A DNA stretch of 64,000 nucleotides from Chromatiales bacterium (GTDB lineage: Bacteria > Pseudomonadota > Gammaproteobacteria > Chromatiales > Chromatiaceae): positions 45,744 through 109,743 of the forward strand of contig JANQLO010000036.1 in the NCBI GenBank assembly GCA_028280505.1, read 5' to 3'. The position numbers were made by a program, and so were the translations under genes. The stretch's first letter is position 1. Each line of letters opens with the position of its first letter. Of the stretch, positions 27,401-42,400 are shown piece after piece. The notes under the pieces were generated by a model, which saw only the letters and a program-made list of their open reading frames with translations, had not been told where the DNA came from and did no database searches.

Positions 27401-30400
27401 CCCCGGCGTACTCAAGGCCTATTCATCGTTAAAGCTGGTGAACTCGCCCGCCTTCAAGCATTTGGAAGGGGTGCGTTTCGATCGTTATCCGGTGACCGTC
27501 AAGGCCTACGACGAGGTGGGTAACAGCAGCGAGATGACGGTCATCGTCGGTGTCTATGCCGACCAGCCGCCCGAGATCCGTGCGGTGACGCCGAACAAAC
27601 GTCAGCTCTATAGCCGGGACGAACTGCGTGTCGATGTCGTGGCCCGCGACGATCGTTTCGTGTCCGAACTCCAAGTGAAGCTGTTCCGCGGCGCCGAAGC
27701 CGTGCCGCTGCACCAGCTGACCCGCGACGCCTCCAACGGTCTTGTCCCCACGCCGGAGTTGGTCGACCGTTTTACCATCGACTTGGCTCAGCTGGGTTTG
27801 GCAAACCAAGATCAACCACTGCGTTTGATCGTGCAGGCCATGGATGATCGTGGCCAGACTTCGGTGGAATCGGAAACCCTGCTGCAGCTGGTGGCCGATA
27901 CCAGCAGTCCGCGGGCGGCCATCACTGCGCCGATCCAGGGCACCACGTTGTACAGCGGCGTCGATGCCCGCTTCGAATGGCGGGTGGTGGACGATGCGGG
28001 TTTGGCCGGTCTGACGATACGTTCCGGTGGCAATGTGGTCGATCAGCGCGACTTCACGCAGGGCGACCTGCGCGACACGGCCGAAGGCCATTTCAACCTC
28101 GTGGTTCCCGCCGGTGACGAGCTGGTACTCGAAATGGCGGCTACCGATATCTATGGCAATGAAAGCGCGCCGACCAATTGGCGCTTTGCTATCGAGGTGG
28201 ATCAGCCGCCGCAGCTGAGTGCCCGTTCTCCCGCGCCCGGTTCCCGTCTGGTGGAAGGCGAGTATTTTGTGGCTAACGTGTTGGCTACCGACGATCGTCA
28301 GGTGGATCGTGTCGACTTCTTCCTTCGGCATGGTTCGTCCGAAATCATCCTGGAAACCCTGAATAGAAACGACATCAAAAAGGCCGAGGACGCCGGGACC
28401 TATCTGAGCGCCGGCATACGCGTACCGACCAAGCCCGAAGTGGGCGACGTGATCGTTGCGGTGCGTGCGTTCGACAACAACGGTCAGAGCACCGAGATCG
28501 ATTTGGAGGTGGAGGTACTCGACGACCTGGAGCCGCCCACCATAGTGCTTCAAGCGCCGGATCAACCGCAGAGCATTTTCCCCGGGGATAGCCTGATGTT
28601 GAACGGAACGGCCGGGGACAACAAATACGTCGGCCGGATCGAAGCGGTATTGATCGACGAATCGGGCGATGAAATTGCCATGCCCTGGGAGATGTTCACC
28701 CGAAAGGACCGCCAGGAAGACATCAAAGTGCCCAATCCGGGTACCTTCGGCAGCATTGTCACCGCTACCCGTTTCTACACCGATTACTCAGGGCGTATCC
28801 GCATACCGCTGGACTTCATCAATACCCATGTCGGCCAGACGCTCAATTTGGTGCTGCGGGCCAATGACCACGGTGTGAACACCGGTGAAACCGAAGGGCT
28901 CGAGATCACCATTCTGGGGGATACCGAGGGCCCACAGATCGTCATATCCGACCCGGACAGGGTTCTGTACGAACGTCAGCAGGCCGACTTGCGGGCCGAT
29001 ATCAGTGACAATATCGCGGTCGCCTCTTATGAGATCCGGATGATCGACGATGCCGGCCGGGACGACCAATTGGCCCTCGTTGACGGCCTGACCGACAACC
29101 GTGTCAGGGTGCTCCCCATCCCCCTCGACATCATGGCTTATTTGCCTGACGAGGATACCCCCGCGGTATTCGATATCGTTATTCGCGCAGAGGACCATGC
29201 CGGTAACGAAACCATCATGACCGAGCGCTTCGAGGTGCACGAGGACCGGGCACCCGTCGTGGACGTGGTCGATCAGTTGCCCGAGTCCAGGGTAACGGCA
29301 GGGGCCGGCGCTAAAGGGCGCTTTGTCACGAGCGATGATTACATCGGGAACAGTGCCGATGCAGTGCGCACGCTGCCGTTGTTCACGTCGCTCAGCGGGT
29401 TGGGTAGCAGCCGGGACGCATGGGGAGTCGTGCATAGGCAGGATGAAACCAATCATCCCGAGATTCAGCTTGCCTACCCTGAGGCATCGGGCTGGGAAGG
29501 CGAGATCCGTATCAACGGCGAGCCCTATGCAAGGGTAGAACAGGACCGTTTGTTCCTCTCACCTTTGGTAACCCGGTATGGCAAGTTGGATAGCCTGCAG
29601 ATCACCGACGGCACCGGATTCCCGGTGCGTTATCGAGTGACTTTGAAGTCGGACAACGTCTGTATCGGACCGCAGGGCGCTCAGGTCGTCGATACCGACG
29701 GCACGCTTGACCTTCAAGCGCTGCTGGATGACAGCATTACACATGTCGTGATCGAGCCCGAAGCGTCCGGTAGCGGTAATCTTCCGCCGTTTTTAAGTGC
29801 CATCCACCTGGCCTTGAAAGAGGTCGAGGGCGTATCCGACTACCAGAAAGAGGGAAAACGGCTCAGTGTTCGCAATCACTACCAAGTCGTTTTGGTGCTG
29901 GACGATATGGGTGTGGCCCAGCAAACCCGGCCTGCATTTTTGCAGACAGGTTTGGTTTACAAACAACATGTCCAGGAAGACAGCTTCGGCTATCTGCTGC
30001 CCGTCATGGTGGACCCGTCGATCCGTCAGTACTCGATTCTGGGCCATGCTGTCGATCGGTTCTCTCACGAACGCGGTGATCAGCCGCTGCAGCCCTTGGC
30101 GGCGCAGATCATCGATCTGGATGAAAACCGTCCCGAGGTGGCGATCAACGCACCTGCTGCCGGCACCCTCGTGGTCCCGCTGCAGCAGTTGGACCTGCAA
30201 GTGGCCTTTGATGACGATACGACCATCCTCAAAAACCTGAAGTTGTTGGAAAACCGCGGTCGTGTGGTCAATGAGTTGGGCGTTGGCTACGAGCAATCCA
30301 AGATAACTGTCCCGTACGTGGTGCCGAGAGACTTCTCCGCCGGTGATCTCGAACTCACCATGATCGCCGAGGATCCCAGCGGCAGTGCCACCGAGTTCAG

Positions 30401-33400
30401 CGCCGTGTATCCGCTGCAACCCAATGAGGCGCCGGAGCTGGAGCGTAAGGGCTTCTACAGCTACATGGTGGATGGTGTCTACCGGAAGGTCTACGAGGAG
30501 CCCGAGCGTCTGAACTACAACGAGTTCTGGGTGCGTAGCGGTGAAACATTCCGCATGAAGTCCGAGTTGCGGGACGATGCCGGACTCCAGAGTTTCGTCA
30601 TTCAACAGCTGGCATCCGATGGTAGCGTCGTCGCCGAGGTATACCGCAAGGACTATCCGCATAGTTGCCCCAACCTGCCCATCACCGGGGATGAGGTCGA
30701 GCCGGAGATTACCTTCAACCTAGCCGAGCCCACCGAGTATCGCGAGGTGCTGACCGATACCTATGGGCATCGCACCATCCGCACTTTCCTCGTTCATCCC
30801 CTGGTGAATGTGGTCCCGGAGATCCGTATCACCTCGCCGACGGAAATGCAGCAGATCGCCGCCGGCACCTTTGCCATCAAGGTGGGATTGGCCGCGGTGG
30901 ACGATCGCTACATCACCACCGAGAAGCTGCGCGGCGGCAACCGCCACGGTTATGGCGAAAAGATCCGGGTGTTTGCCAATGGCGTACCGCTCACGGCGAT
31001 CAGCGAGCGCACCCATGGTGACCTGGTCGCCGGCGGCGGCGAGGCACTGACTCAGGCTTATGCGTCGATGTACGACAGTCTGGAGCAGAACTATTCAGTG
31101 GAGGTTGCCGATCTTTACGGCCATGGCGGTAACCCCTATGCGGTCGAGGCAGGATACATCCTGCAGATCCCCGCGGGTCTGGTGCGCTTCGACGAGGCAT
31201 TGAGGCTGACTGCCTACGTTTATGATTCGGACGGTGCCGTCGGTGTCGACGAGGTAGTCATCCAGGTCGCGGCCGACGACATCAAGCCGAAACCGGTGAT
31301 CACCCGTCCGGAGGTCGGATTCGGTGTCGTCGAAGACAGTGACTTCACCCTGGGTGTGCGGGCCTACGACAACGTCAAGGTCGAACGCATGGAGGTGTAC
31401 ACTGCCTACGGCGTCCTCAAGGCGGATAGTACTTATCAGAAATCCGATTACGCCCTGGTACGGGATATCACGGGTATTCCCTCGAAGGACCATGAGCCGG
31501 TCACCACGGTCAATATCGATACCCCCGAATATCTGCAAAAGATTCACGCCGAAAAGCTTCAGGACATCCTCGCCCGCTTCGGCAATCTGTTGATCGGTGA
31601 CGTCTTGCGTACCGATATGTGGGTGAAGGTGGTGGCCTACGACGCCGCCAATTCCGAGACCCGAGAGCAGAGTTTCGTGGTGCGTGTGGATGAACGGCCG
31701 GTGCTGGATGTCATCGAGCCCATCGCCGGCGCCAAGGTGGTGGAAGGCACCGATCTTTATGTCAACGTTAACGCCTTCGACGACGTGGGCATCGAATACG
31801 TTCGCCTGGTGGCTGAGTACGCCAACGGCCAGTCGGACAATTACGAGATGCGTTTGCGGCGCTCACCCTATAACTTCTCCGTGCCCATGCCGGCTTTCGA
31901 TCCAAACAACGCCGCCAACAACCAAGTCACCCTGACTGTCGAGGCTGTGGATACCTATGGCGTTGCCCACAACGATCTGGATAAGCATCGCGCCGAAGAA
32001 AGTCTGCTGGTGGAGGTGGTGCGTGACCAGCCTCCGGTCGTGGCGGTAGGTCTGCCCACACCCAACAGCGAGATCATCGAAGGCCAGCACCTACTGGTGC
32101 AGATCAATGCCACGGACGATGTCGGCATCGATCAGGTGACGCTTAACATCGCCGGTTTCAAGAACGGCGATCGCAGTTTCACCGACCGGGTGTTCCCATA
32201 CGAATTCCTGGTGGAGGTGCCGTATGGGCAGGCCGGCAACGACCTTACCTTGACGGCCCTGGCCACCGAGCGGCGTATCGCCGGTGATGCCCGTACCGTC
32301 GAGATCCCCGATCCCGTGGTCGTCCATGTGCTGCGCGACGACGAGGCGCCGGAAATCGATGTGATCACGCCGCTGTCGTCCGGTACCACGGTTGCGGAAA
32401 AACGCGCGTTGCCCTACCGCATGGAGGTCAAAGACAACGTTCGCGTGGCGTCGGTGCGGGTATCCCTTTTTGCGGATACCGACGGTAACGGCGAATTCGG
32501 CGAACAGGAGAAGGTCGAGGACCGTTTGATGCTGACCGCGCCTTACAGCGGTATCCAGCCGGTACGGGCCATTGCCGATTACATGGGAACCCCGGATGCC
32601 GCCCAGTTGCCCAGTCAACTGGATATGCTGTTCGAGGCCGTGGCGCGAGACGGCATCGGTAACGAGAGCAAGGTTCGTATCCCGGTGGTTTTGGTCAGGA
32701 ACCGGCCCCCGGAGGTCAATGACATTCGATTGCTGGATGCCCGCGGTTTCTCCATCGGCGACATCGACGAGGTTACCGAAGGCAGGGGCATCGTGGTCAA
32801 TGTGTTGGCCTCGGATGCCGAGGTGGGCGTGGACAGCGCGAAGCTCTACTACGCCATCGGTCCGCCCGATGCGGAACCCGAGTATCGGCTGGCCGGCGAG
32901 GATTCCGCCGCGCCCTTCCAGTTCCATCTCAACGTCCCGACCGGTCACGTGGGCGACGTGTTGCGCTTCCGGGCTCAGGCTCGCGACCTCGACGGTTACG
33001 AGTCCGTCCTCTGGGATTCGCCACTGGCCATCACCATCAAGGCCGATCAACCGCCCCAGGCGCGTATCATCAAGCCCGACAACGATAACTCGGTGGTCAT
33101 CGACGGACAGGACATCCCCGTGGCCGTGGAGGTGTTCGACGACCTCGGGCCCGAGGGTGTCGATCATGTGGTCTTCTATGTCAACGGCCGTCCGGTGCTC
33201 GATGTCACCGAAAGCCTGGGACGTGCCACCGGCAGCTATGCGCAAGACCATGTGTTTCAGGCGAACCTGCCTGCCCCGGCGGGGGTAAGCGGTTTCACCA
33301 TCCAGGCGATTGCCTACGACATCTTGGGACAGGCCGGCGAGAGCCAGATCGTCTCCGTGGGTCGTATCGAAGACACCGTGGTGCCCAAACTCGGGGTGCT

Positions 33401-36400
33401 GTCGCCCCTGGACCGCGAGATTCTGACTACTGCCGAGACGCTGCGTGCCGTGGTGTCCGTGAACGATATCGGTGGCGCAATCGAGCAGGTCACCATGCAT
33501 TGGCGCCGCGAGTATCAGAATGCGCAAGGTGCCTGGGTGCTCTTGGATGAATACACGCTGGATCTGGCGCGTGACGATCAACGGGAGGCCGGGGACGATA
33601 CGCCGGTCAGCGATCCGGAAAACCACAGTTATATCTATTGGGCGGACTTCTCTCAGGGCGATGTATTGCGTCGTACCGATCATAGAAACGAACGCCTTCG
33701 CGTCACGACCGAGGTGGTGACACCCAACCACACGGTAAGCGGCGAGAATGTCTATGAGGTTGGCCTGCCGATCACTGAACGGCGATTCGTGGCACCCGCC
33801 GAGAACGGTCAGGCGATTGCCGGCGATGTTTACTACACCGCGGTCGACCAGTATCGATCCCTGGATCGTAAAGGCGCCATGGTCGCGGCGTGGTCCAGCG
33901 TGGACCCTCATCGAATAGAGCGGTCGCTGGGCAATCTCGCCCTCGATGAACTCGAAGGCAAACCGCCCGAGGCACGAACCGGCATCTTAATCATGGATGC
34001 CGTCGACGAGACCCAGGGCAACGAGGCCGGTGACTACTATGTCTATTCACCTTTGCTCAACGGTGCGGCGGAAATGTTCGCCGGTGCCATCGGTGAATTG
34101 AAGACCGATGCCAACCTGGTGTTTGCCGGCAAATCCGGCGTTATCGAAGAGGGTATTTGTGGTGGCGAGGAAGCGCCCGGAGGTTGTGCCTTTATCGCCA
34201 GTCTAACGAGCGAGATCAAACGGGATTGGGATGGCGGTCCTTCCGGTGCGGAGGGCAGCGGCGCCTTGTATCTGGAGAACGAAGACGGTGAGTTGCTGAT
34301 CTTCAATAACCAGAATGGCGACAACCAGTTCGGTTTGCCTTACCAGTTGGCGGGTCGGATCGATCTTCCCTATCCGGATGTCTACGGCCTGGATCGCAAG
34401 GACGATCTCGTGCTGGTGGCCAATGGTCACGGTGGTATTCAGGTGCTGGATATCAGTAACATTCAAGCGCCTTACCATATCGGCTACATCAAGCCCGACG
34501 GGTTTTCGCGCGACGTCAAGATACAGGGCCGTTTCGCCTATGTCGCCGCATCCCACCAGGGTGTCGTCGTTGCCGATGTAAGCGATCCCGCCTTGCCCAT
34601 CGTCTCGTATGTAGACACTTTGGGCGTGGCCAACCGGTTGCATGTCGTTGGCGAGCGCCTTTACGTCACCGATATGGCCGGTGATGGCGGTGTGTCGCAG
34701 CTGAACGTGGTGGATATCAGCGATCCTTATCACCCAGAGGTGGTCAAGGTGATTTCGCTCCACCCGGCTCGTCCGGACCTGGTGGCCGACGGTGTTTACG
34801 ATGTGCATCTGTCGGGCAATCTTGCCTATGTCACGGTGCATTACTCCGATCAGGAGGATAAGCCCGCTCAGTCTCTGGTCGAAATCATCGATCTGGCGAG
34901 GGTCGACGAGGCGGGTTTCGATTTCACCGTTCCGGTGATGATTCATCGCCATGCCGGTGCGAACGACATCGGGGCGCGGGGCGTCACCCTGGCCCGCGGG
35001 GCCATTCAGGTGGCTGCCGGCAAGTCCGGTATCGACCGCATCGAGATGCCCGCGTTGACGGTCCTCGATCACGCGCCTTATCGCGATCAACACGACGTTT
35101 CGCCGCGCCTCGAGGCGATTACCCTCGAGCTCTCTGCGGTGCTGCCGGCGGATACGGTGCTTGCCGATTATGTGGAAATCCTGGAAGGCGACCCGCTGAT
35201 CGGCACGCCGATTACCGATAGCTTTACCATCGGCTTCCAGCCGCGTGGCGATGACGTCACGCGTCGGGTGCTGAATATCGTGCCCAATGCGGGTGTATCC
35301 CTGCAGCCCAGCCAGCGTTACTTCGTGCGTATCAAATCCGGGTTGACGCCGGTTACGGGCAATGTGTTGGCTGCCGATTATCTGTTTGGATTCTCCACGG
35401 CGTCGGTGGCCGGTGCGGCCTATCCCGATATCACCGCCATCTGTACTCTGGACAGCGTGCAGAATCAACTCCCCTGTATCAGTGCGGGCGATATCCGTGG
35501 TGGTACCGAAATCGTGGTCAGCGGTTTCGGCTTTGGAGACGATCCGCATCTGGTGCTGGGCGGTCAGCCGCTGGTCATCGACAGTATCGAAACGGATGAC
35601 GCAACCGGTCTGGTGCAACTCCACGCCAAAACGGTGCCCAACTACGCCGGTCCCGCCGCGGTGACCGTGACCAATGCGGAAAAGCTCAGCGATACGGTCC
35701 TCGGTGGCTTCACCTATGTGGACAGGCTGCAGGTTTCTTTCCTGAGTCCGGCGGTGGTGAGTATCTCCCAGGCCGGGCGTAACGACCGTGTGGATATCGT
35801 CGGCTACGGCTTCCATGGTGACGTAAAGGTCAAGGCCTACAAGAGCGGCGATCCTGCCTCCGCCGTGACCGATAAAGTGGATGGCGATCGTTTGCGTCTC
35901 TACAGCGCCGAGCGCATGCACTGGGTGGTACCGGACTTCCGCGACGGCAACGATTCGGGCTATCGCGGCTTCATCGATCTCGAGGTGAGTGACGATCTGG
36001 GCAGGCGCTATGTATTGCACAATGCGCTCTTCTATGGACGCCTCGGGCTCGACAGGGTGATCGAGACCGAAAAGCCCTTTACCGTGGAGCGGATCAACAA
36101 GCTGCTGAACGAGTTGGATTCGCCGCGTCCCACCGATACCTATGTTCCCGACGCCGGCAAGTTACCGCCCGGCCTGGTGGTGGGACTCGAGGCGGACAGC
36201 GACCTGAGTCTGCTTTATGTATTAGGTCGCGGCATTCCGCCCAGGGGAAGCTTCAACGGTCCGGGCGGACTGCAGCCCCAATCGGTAGTCTCGAACGAGA
36301 TACTCGAACACTATTACGCACCGGGCTGGATCAGTCTGATCCAGTACGACCCGAATAATCTGGCCGACGCCGCGCCACGGCATGGGCTCGGTTACTACAA

Positions 36401-39400
36401 TCTGCCCCAGGACCTGGTGCCGCTCGATATGCTGTTGCATGGCGCACAGCTGTACGTCACCGCCAAGGCGCCGGTATTCCCGCTGATCAACACCGAGTAC
36501 GAGGGCCAGTCGGTACTTCTGGTCTACGATCGCGAGGTGCGTAATCCGGACGATTACACCGAACAACCTCCGGGCAAGGATCGTGGCATACGCTACAGTC
36601 TGCCGTTGCCCATCGATCGGAATCCGACCAAGCTATTGGCCAAAGAGAATCTGTTGTTTGTCGCTGCGGGCTCAGACGGCGTGGCGGTGATCAGCTTGAG
36701 CGATCCTCTCAAGCCCACCGTCGTCAGGCGGATTCGTTATGGCCTTGCCAACGGTTCGTCGGTCAAACTGGATGTCGGCGATATCGCACTCGTAGGCGAA
36801 TCGCTCCACGTGGTTTCAGGACGCAACCGCTTTGTGTATGACCTGACCAAGCCCTCGTTACCTCAGCTTGGCGTCAATGGTTACAACGGCAAAACGGCCA
36901 ACTTACCCGCGGGTCTGTTCAGTACCGGTGATGCCGCTCAACTGATCGATGCCAGCCGTCCCGAATATCTGCGTGAGATAGGACGCTACCGGGGTGAAGG
37001 CTTCGTGGTGCCCGGTGAGAGTCGTGATCTGGGCGCGTCGTCTACTATGGTGGCCAATCTGACGGCGGGAAATGCAGGGAAGTCTGTTGTTGACATAGAG
37101 AACGCTTACCTGGGGCTTTATGACGTCAGCCGGCCCGAGCAGATAGGGCTGCTGGATGCCATGTGGGTAGATCGGGATAGCCTGGAATTGCTTACAGGTC
37201 ACGACTACCTGTCCGATGGAACTATGCCCTCCTTGGCGCCCATGCTAAGTACCGACGATGGCTTGTTGGTGTTCTCCTTGGTGCGGTACAAACACGCTGA
37301 CCAACATTCCATTCTGAGTTTCGTCGATACCCAGGTATTGGATCTGGTGCAGACACGGCCTGTATCGAATGCAATCGGTGTACATCTCGATGCCGCCGTC
37401 GAGCTCAGATTCAACCGGCCGGTGGGTATGGACGGGGCCGAGTTGGCCAACTATGCGCGGCTCGAACTGGAGAATGGCAGCGACCTGCCCGAGCTCGTGC
37501 CGGTCGATATCGAGATCAGTGGTGACGGCCGTGTCGTTCGTCTGATCCCGCAGCAGCAGTTGCTGTCCTATCGCAACTACCGCGTCGTGTTGACGGGCGT
37601 GCTCGCCAGCCGACGTACCCAAGGACTTTTCGAGCACCGGATTGGTTTCGCGACGGGCAGTGCCACGGGCACACCGGTCGAGATCCTCGAGGTCTCGCCG
37701 CCGACCCTGAGTACCACGGGCGGCGTGCTGTATGTCACCCTGGCCAATGCCCAGGGTACCCCACAGTTCCAGTTGTCCGGACAAGCGGCAGCACTACTCG
37801 GTCAAGAAGCGCTGGCGGACGGCAAAGTGCGTTACCAACTGCAAGCGCCGGCCAACGTGGCCGGCCCGGCCAAGCTGAATGTCGAGAATGGAAACGGCAG
37901 TCTCGCGTCGCGGCTTGGTGCCGTGCGCTACACCGAGCCGTTGGTGCTGAGTAGTCTGAGTCCGAGTTCCGGTTCCCTCAACGGCGGCACCAAGGTACGT
38001 ATCAAGGGACAGGGATTGCGCCTTGGCGATCAGCATATGCAGGTGATGTTCGGTGACTACCCGGTGGATCCTGATCAGATCAAGGTCATCGACACCGAGA
38101 CTCTCGAGGTGGTGAGTCCCGGGGGACGTATCGGTGCCGTGGACGTGACCGTGGTGTTGGACAACGATCAGCGTGGGACACTTGCCCAGGCCTTTACCTA
38201 TCTGCAGCCGGTACAGGCCGCCATCGAGGACGAGGGCCGCATTCGCGACATGGTCATCGACCCCAGCGGCAGCTTCCTGATTGCCGCCATGGGTTCGAAT
38301 GGGCTTGTCATTTATGACATCAATGCGAGTAATTTCACCGCAAACCAGGATAATCCGCTGAATCTGGACGATCTGGTCCGGCTGGTCGACGAAGACGGAG
38401 ACAATGTAGACGACCGTATCCTCGCCAAGGTGGGTCTGCCCGGTGGCTTCCGGGCCATTGGCGTGGAACCTTATTTCGAGAAGGGTGCAGATCGGGTATT
38501 CGTCACCGGTGTGCGCTTCGCCAGCGGTGAACCGGTGGAGGCCAAGTTGTTCCTGTTCGCCTTCGATTCGGTGGACGTCAGCAATTCGACGCTGATCAAA
38601 TCCCTCGAACTGCCCACGACTCGTGCGCGCGGCTTGGCCGTGTCGAACAATCGTGCCTTGGTCGCCATGGGCGAGGCGGGGCTCGGCGTGGTGGACAGCT
38701 ATCTGCACACCAAACTGTATCTGGCCGACGCCTTGGCCATGCCCGGTCAACTGCCTTTGTTGGATGTGGCGCCACTGTCGGTACAGGCTGGACAGAACAG
38801 TCGCTTTATCGCCGTCGGTGGTGATTTCGATTATGCGGCCAACCGTTTGCTGCAGAGCGAACAGGTAGGCAGTGGCGGCTTCCATGTGATCGAGATGGAC
38901 GAAGACGGGGGTCTTCAGGTCATCGCTTCGCTCGATCTGCCAGCCAGCCGGGTGAGGGTGGCAGGTTCCTATGCCTATTTGGCGGCCGGGGAGGCCGGCC
39001 TCATCATCGTCGACATCAGCGATCCCGCATCGCCGCGCGTCGCCAGCAGGGTGGCCGAACTCGGCCCTGTGTACGATGTGGATGTCAGCGGCAATCTTGC
39101 CTATCTTGCCCTGGGCGCGAAGGGTGTGGTGAACGTCGATATCACCGATCCGTTGGCACCTTTGGTCAGCGACGGTCTGGAGGCCTCCAAAGGCAGCGTC
39201 ATCGATGTGCTGGTGGCGTCGCGTTACTCGGCAATCTCCGGTGGTTTGAGCGATACGGGTAGCGCGCTCATCCAGATCACGCCGGATGTGGTGCTCAAGC
39301 TGATCGACGTGGATCCCTACAACGGTATTCTCGATCGCCAGCCCGACGGTAGCATCGTTGTGCGTCTACGGTTCAACAAGGCCATCGATCTTTACCCGGC

Positions 39401-42400
39401 CAACGAAGGGCGCTTCCAGTTGCTCGGTCCTCAGGGGCAGGCACTCGCGATCGGCGTGGACATTGTCAACAACGATGCCCTGTTGACGTTATCCACCGAC
39501 GCCGCCGGTTCGCTTACGGTGGGTGACAACCTGACGTTGGTGGCAGAGGCGGGCGTGGCCTCGGTCAAGCCCGAGGCCGATGGCCAGAATTACTTCGTGC
39601 TTTACGAACTCTTGCGTGAGCAGCGCATACCGCTGACCTTCCGTGGTGCGCGTAACGATAGGATTACCGTGGAAGCGGTGGTACCGCGAAGATTGCCGCG
39701 CGACACCGCCGGTGTGGTTACTGTGGCGACTCTCGGTGTCCCGGTGGACCCGGCCCGTGTACGGGTGTTCGTCGGCGATCGGGAAGTGACCATTGACCGC
39801 ATCGAGAGTAACGATTCGGAGGAGTCGGCGGCCATCATATACGCGGCGATTCCCGCGATCGCTCAGGCCGGTCAATACGATTTGGCCGTCGAGGTGGAAA
39901 AGGACGGTCTGTGGCAGCAGGCGGTGTTGCACGGCGCCTTGATGATCGATGCGCCGATTCATTTCGATCGTCTTTCGCCCTTATGGGGTCCGATCACCGG
40001 TGGTACCGTGGTGACGATCACCGGTGAAGGTTTCGAACCGGGTAACACGGTTATCGACGGTTTGAAGATTCAGGTAGGCTCGCTTCCGGTACGTAGCATC
40101 GAAGTGCTTTCCACCCGTTTGCTACGTATAACCACGCCGCGTGGTGTACCGGGTCCACACAATGTCTACGGTCAGGATCGTTACGGCAATACCACCGAGC
40201 TGGTGGACGGCGAGGGCTTTGGTTATGGTCTGAAACAACTGGCGGCCATCAGCCCCGCCCTGGTGTTTCCCACCGACATCTGGATCGATCACGACACCGG
40301 TGTGGCCATCACCAACGGTGGCTTGCTCAGCCAGGGTTACGAGCTACAGCAGGTTGGCGGTGTCAACTTCCCCGATACCACCCGTGCCGCAACTTTCGAT
40401 GTTCAGGACCCCTACAAGCCGTTGCTGGTCGGCGGTGAGCAGGCCTTGCCTTCGGGTGCGGACGGTCGCCAACAGGTGTTGCTCAAGGCCGCGGCACTTC
40501 AGGTTGGCGCGAACGGCAATCTGAGTGATGAGGAGAAACGCCTGGTGGAGGCGCAAGCGTCGCGCGACTTCGCCATTGCGCTGGATTCGATTCGCATCCA
40601 GCCGGTGGTCGAGCTCGAAGAGAACGTAGATCGCAAGCGTCTCTATGTTGCCAGCGGCAATGGCGGTGTGGCGCGCCTCAACCTCGATGAACAAAACGGT
40701 CTGCAGTTCATCCACGAAGAAATCCCGCAGGAGCGCAACGCGCTGGTAAGCAGTCTGGTCAAGCAGGGTCACAGTCTGTTTGCCGGTTACGTTAAGGGTA
40801 GCGATCCCAAACCGCCGCAGATAGAGACTTGTGCCTTTGGCGCTGCCAGTAATGGACCTGGCGGTCTCGCGCTGAACTACATGTCGCTTCGGGATCCGGT
40901 GGTCATGCCTGGCCTGGCGCCGACCGGCGCCACCCTGGCCGTGCTGGACCGGGGCTGGCTGTATTCCGGCGGCAGCCAACCGCTGGGTGCTTGGAACTCG
41001 CCCTGTTTCCCCGCGTGGGAGACGTATTCGGCAAAACGTCCCGCCGGCGGTAACAGCGTCGTTGCCGTGGATCTGTTCGACCCCGCGCTGCAACGCAGCT
41101 ATGTGTTCGAGGGCAATGTCCTCGATCTGTTGAGCTATGGCGAGTATCTCATCGCTGCCGTCGGCAATGTGGGCGTGGAGATCTTCCACAAAGATCGCCC
41201 GGAGCAGCGGGCACGGGTGGCGATAGATACCGAGTTGCAACAGCAGGCCGGACGGGCGGTCAGGCTGCGTCGTTACGGCAGTCTACTCTATGTCGCCTCC
41301 GATACCGGTATCGTGGTGCTGGATATCAATCGGCCCATGGCGCCTCGGGTCGTCTCCGCGGGCAACCTTGAACAGGTCGAGGGTCTGGATCTTTACAAGG
41401 ACAGGCTGGTGGCCGGTGGCGGTGACAGCGGCTTGCGTATCTTCGAACTGCCCGGCGCGGTGGTCAGTGACGCCAGCGTGGCCCCCGATGGCCGACTGTC
41501 CACGGACCCGGCGCACAAGCTCGTCATCGACTTCAATGAACCGGTAACGCTGGAGTCGCTTCAGGTGCCCGGTGCCGTGACACTGGCGTCGCTCGATGCC
41601 CAGGCCGGCAGCGAAACCGTCGTGCCGATTACCATCGGCAATCTGGACGGAACCGCCGACGGGGCCACGCGCTTCGAGTTGACGTTCCAACGCACCGCGG
41701 GCCAGGCAATGCGCCTGTCGGTCGCCGATGCCCGCAATGTGCGGGGAGGCGGTCTGTGGGCACCCTTTAGCCTGCATTTCGATATGACCGACGAACCGGC
41801 GCTGCAGCCGACCATCCGGCGTATCGAAAACGGCGCCTTCCATCATTCCCGTCAGGATGCCATCACGATCCACGGCAGCGGCTTCCGTGCCGCGGGTCTG
41901 CAGGCCTATGTGAATCAGTATCCCGTCTCGCTGAACTGGATCGATGAGAACACCGTAGAGATTCCGGCCGGTGCACTCGATCTCTTGCCATTGGCACCCG
42001 GTCAGCATCACCTGCGCCTGGATGACAATGGGCTGCGCGCGGAATGGCCGGGCGCATTGGTGGCCGGTGAAGACTCGCCGCTGGATCAGGTCAGTTTCTC
42101 CATAACGCCGGACGCCGCCGACAAACGTGGAGGCGAAGTGGTCGAAGTGGTGGCCGGTGAGAAGGTCATCCTGCCGGGCACGCGAGTCGTGTTGCGGGCG
42201 CGTCACGGTGCTACGGAAATCTATACCGGACGGAGCCCCTTCGACGAGGTGCTGGGCGAAGAGACCATCGATCTGCAAGATAACGTGGTCGAGCTGGATC
42301 GTTTCGAATTCGCAGTACCCGGCGTGGTCGATCCGGATATCTACGGCGTCTATCTGCGCATCCCCTCCGGTAGCGGCGTCGAAGAGGTGCACGTCGGTGA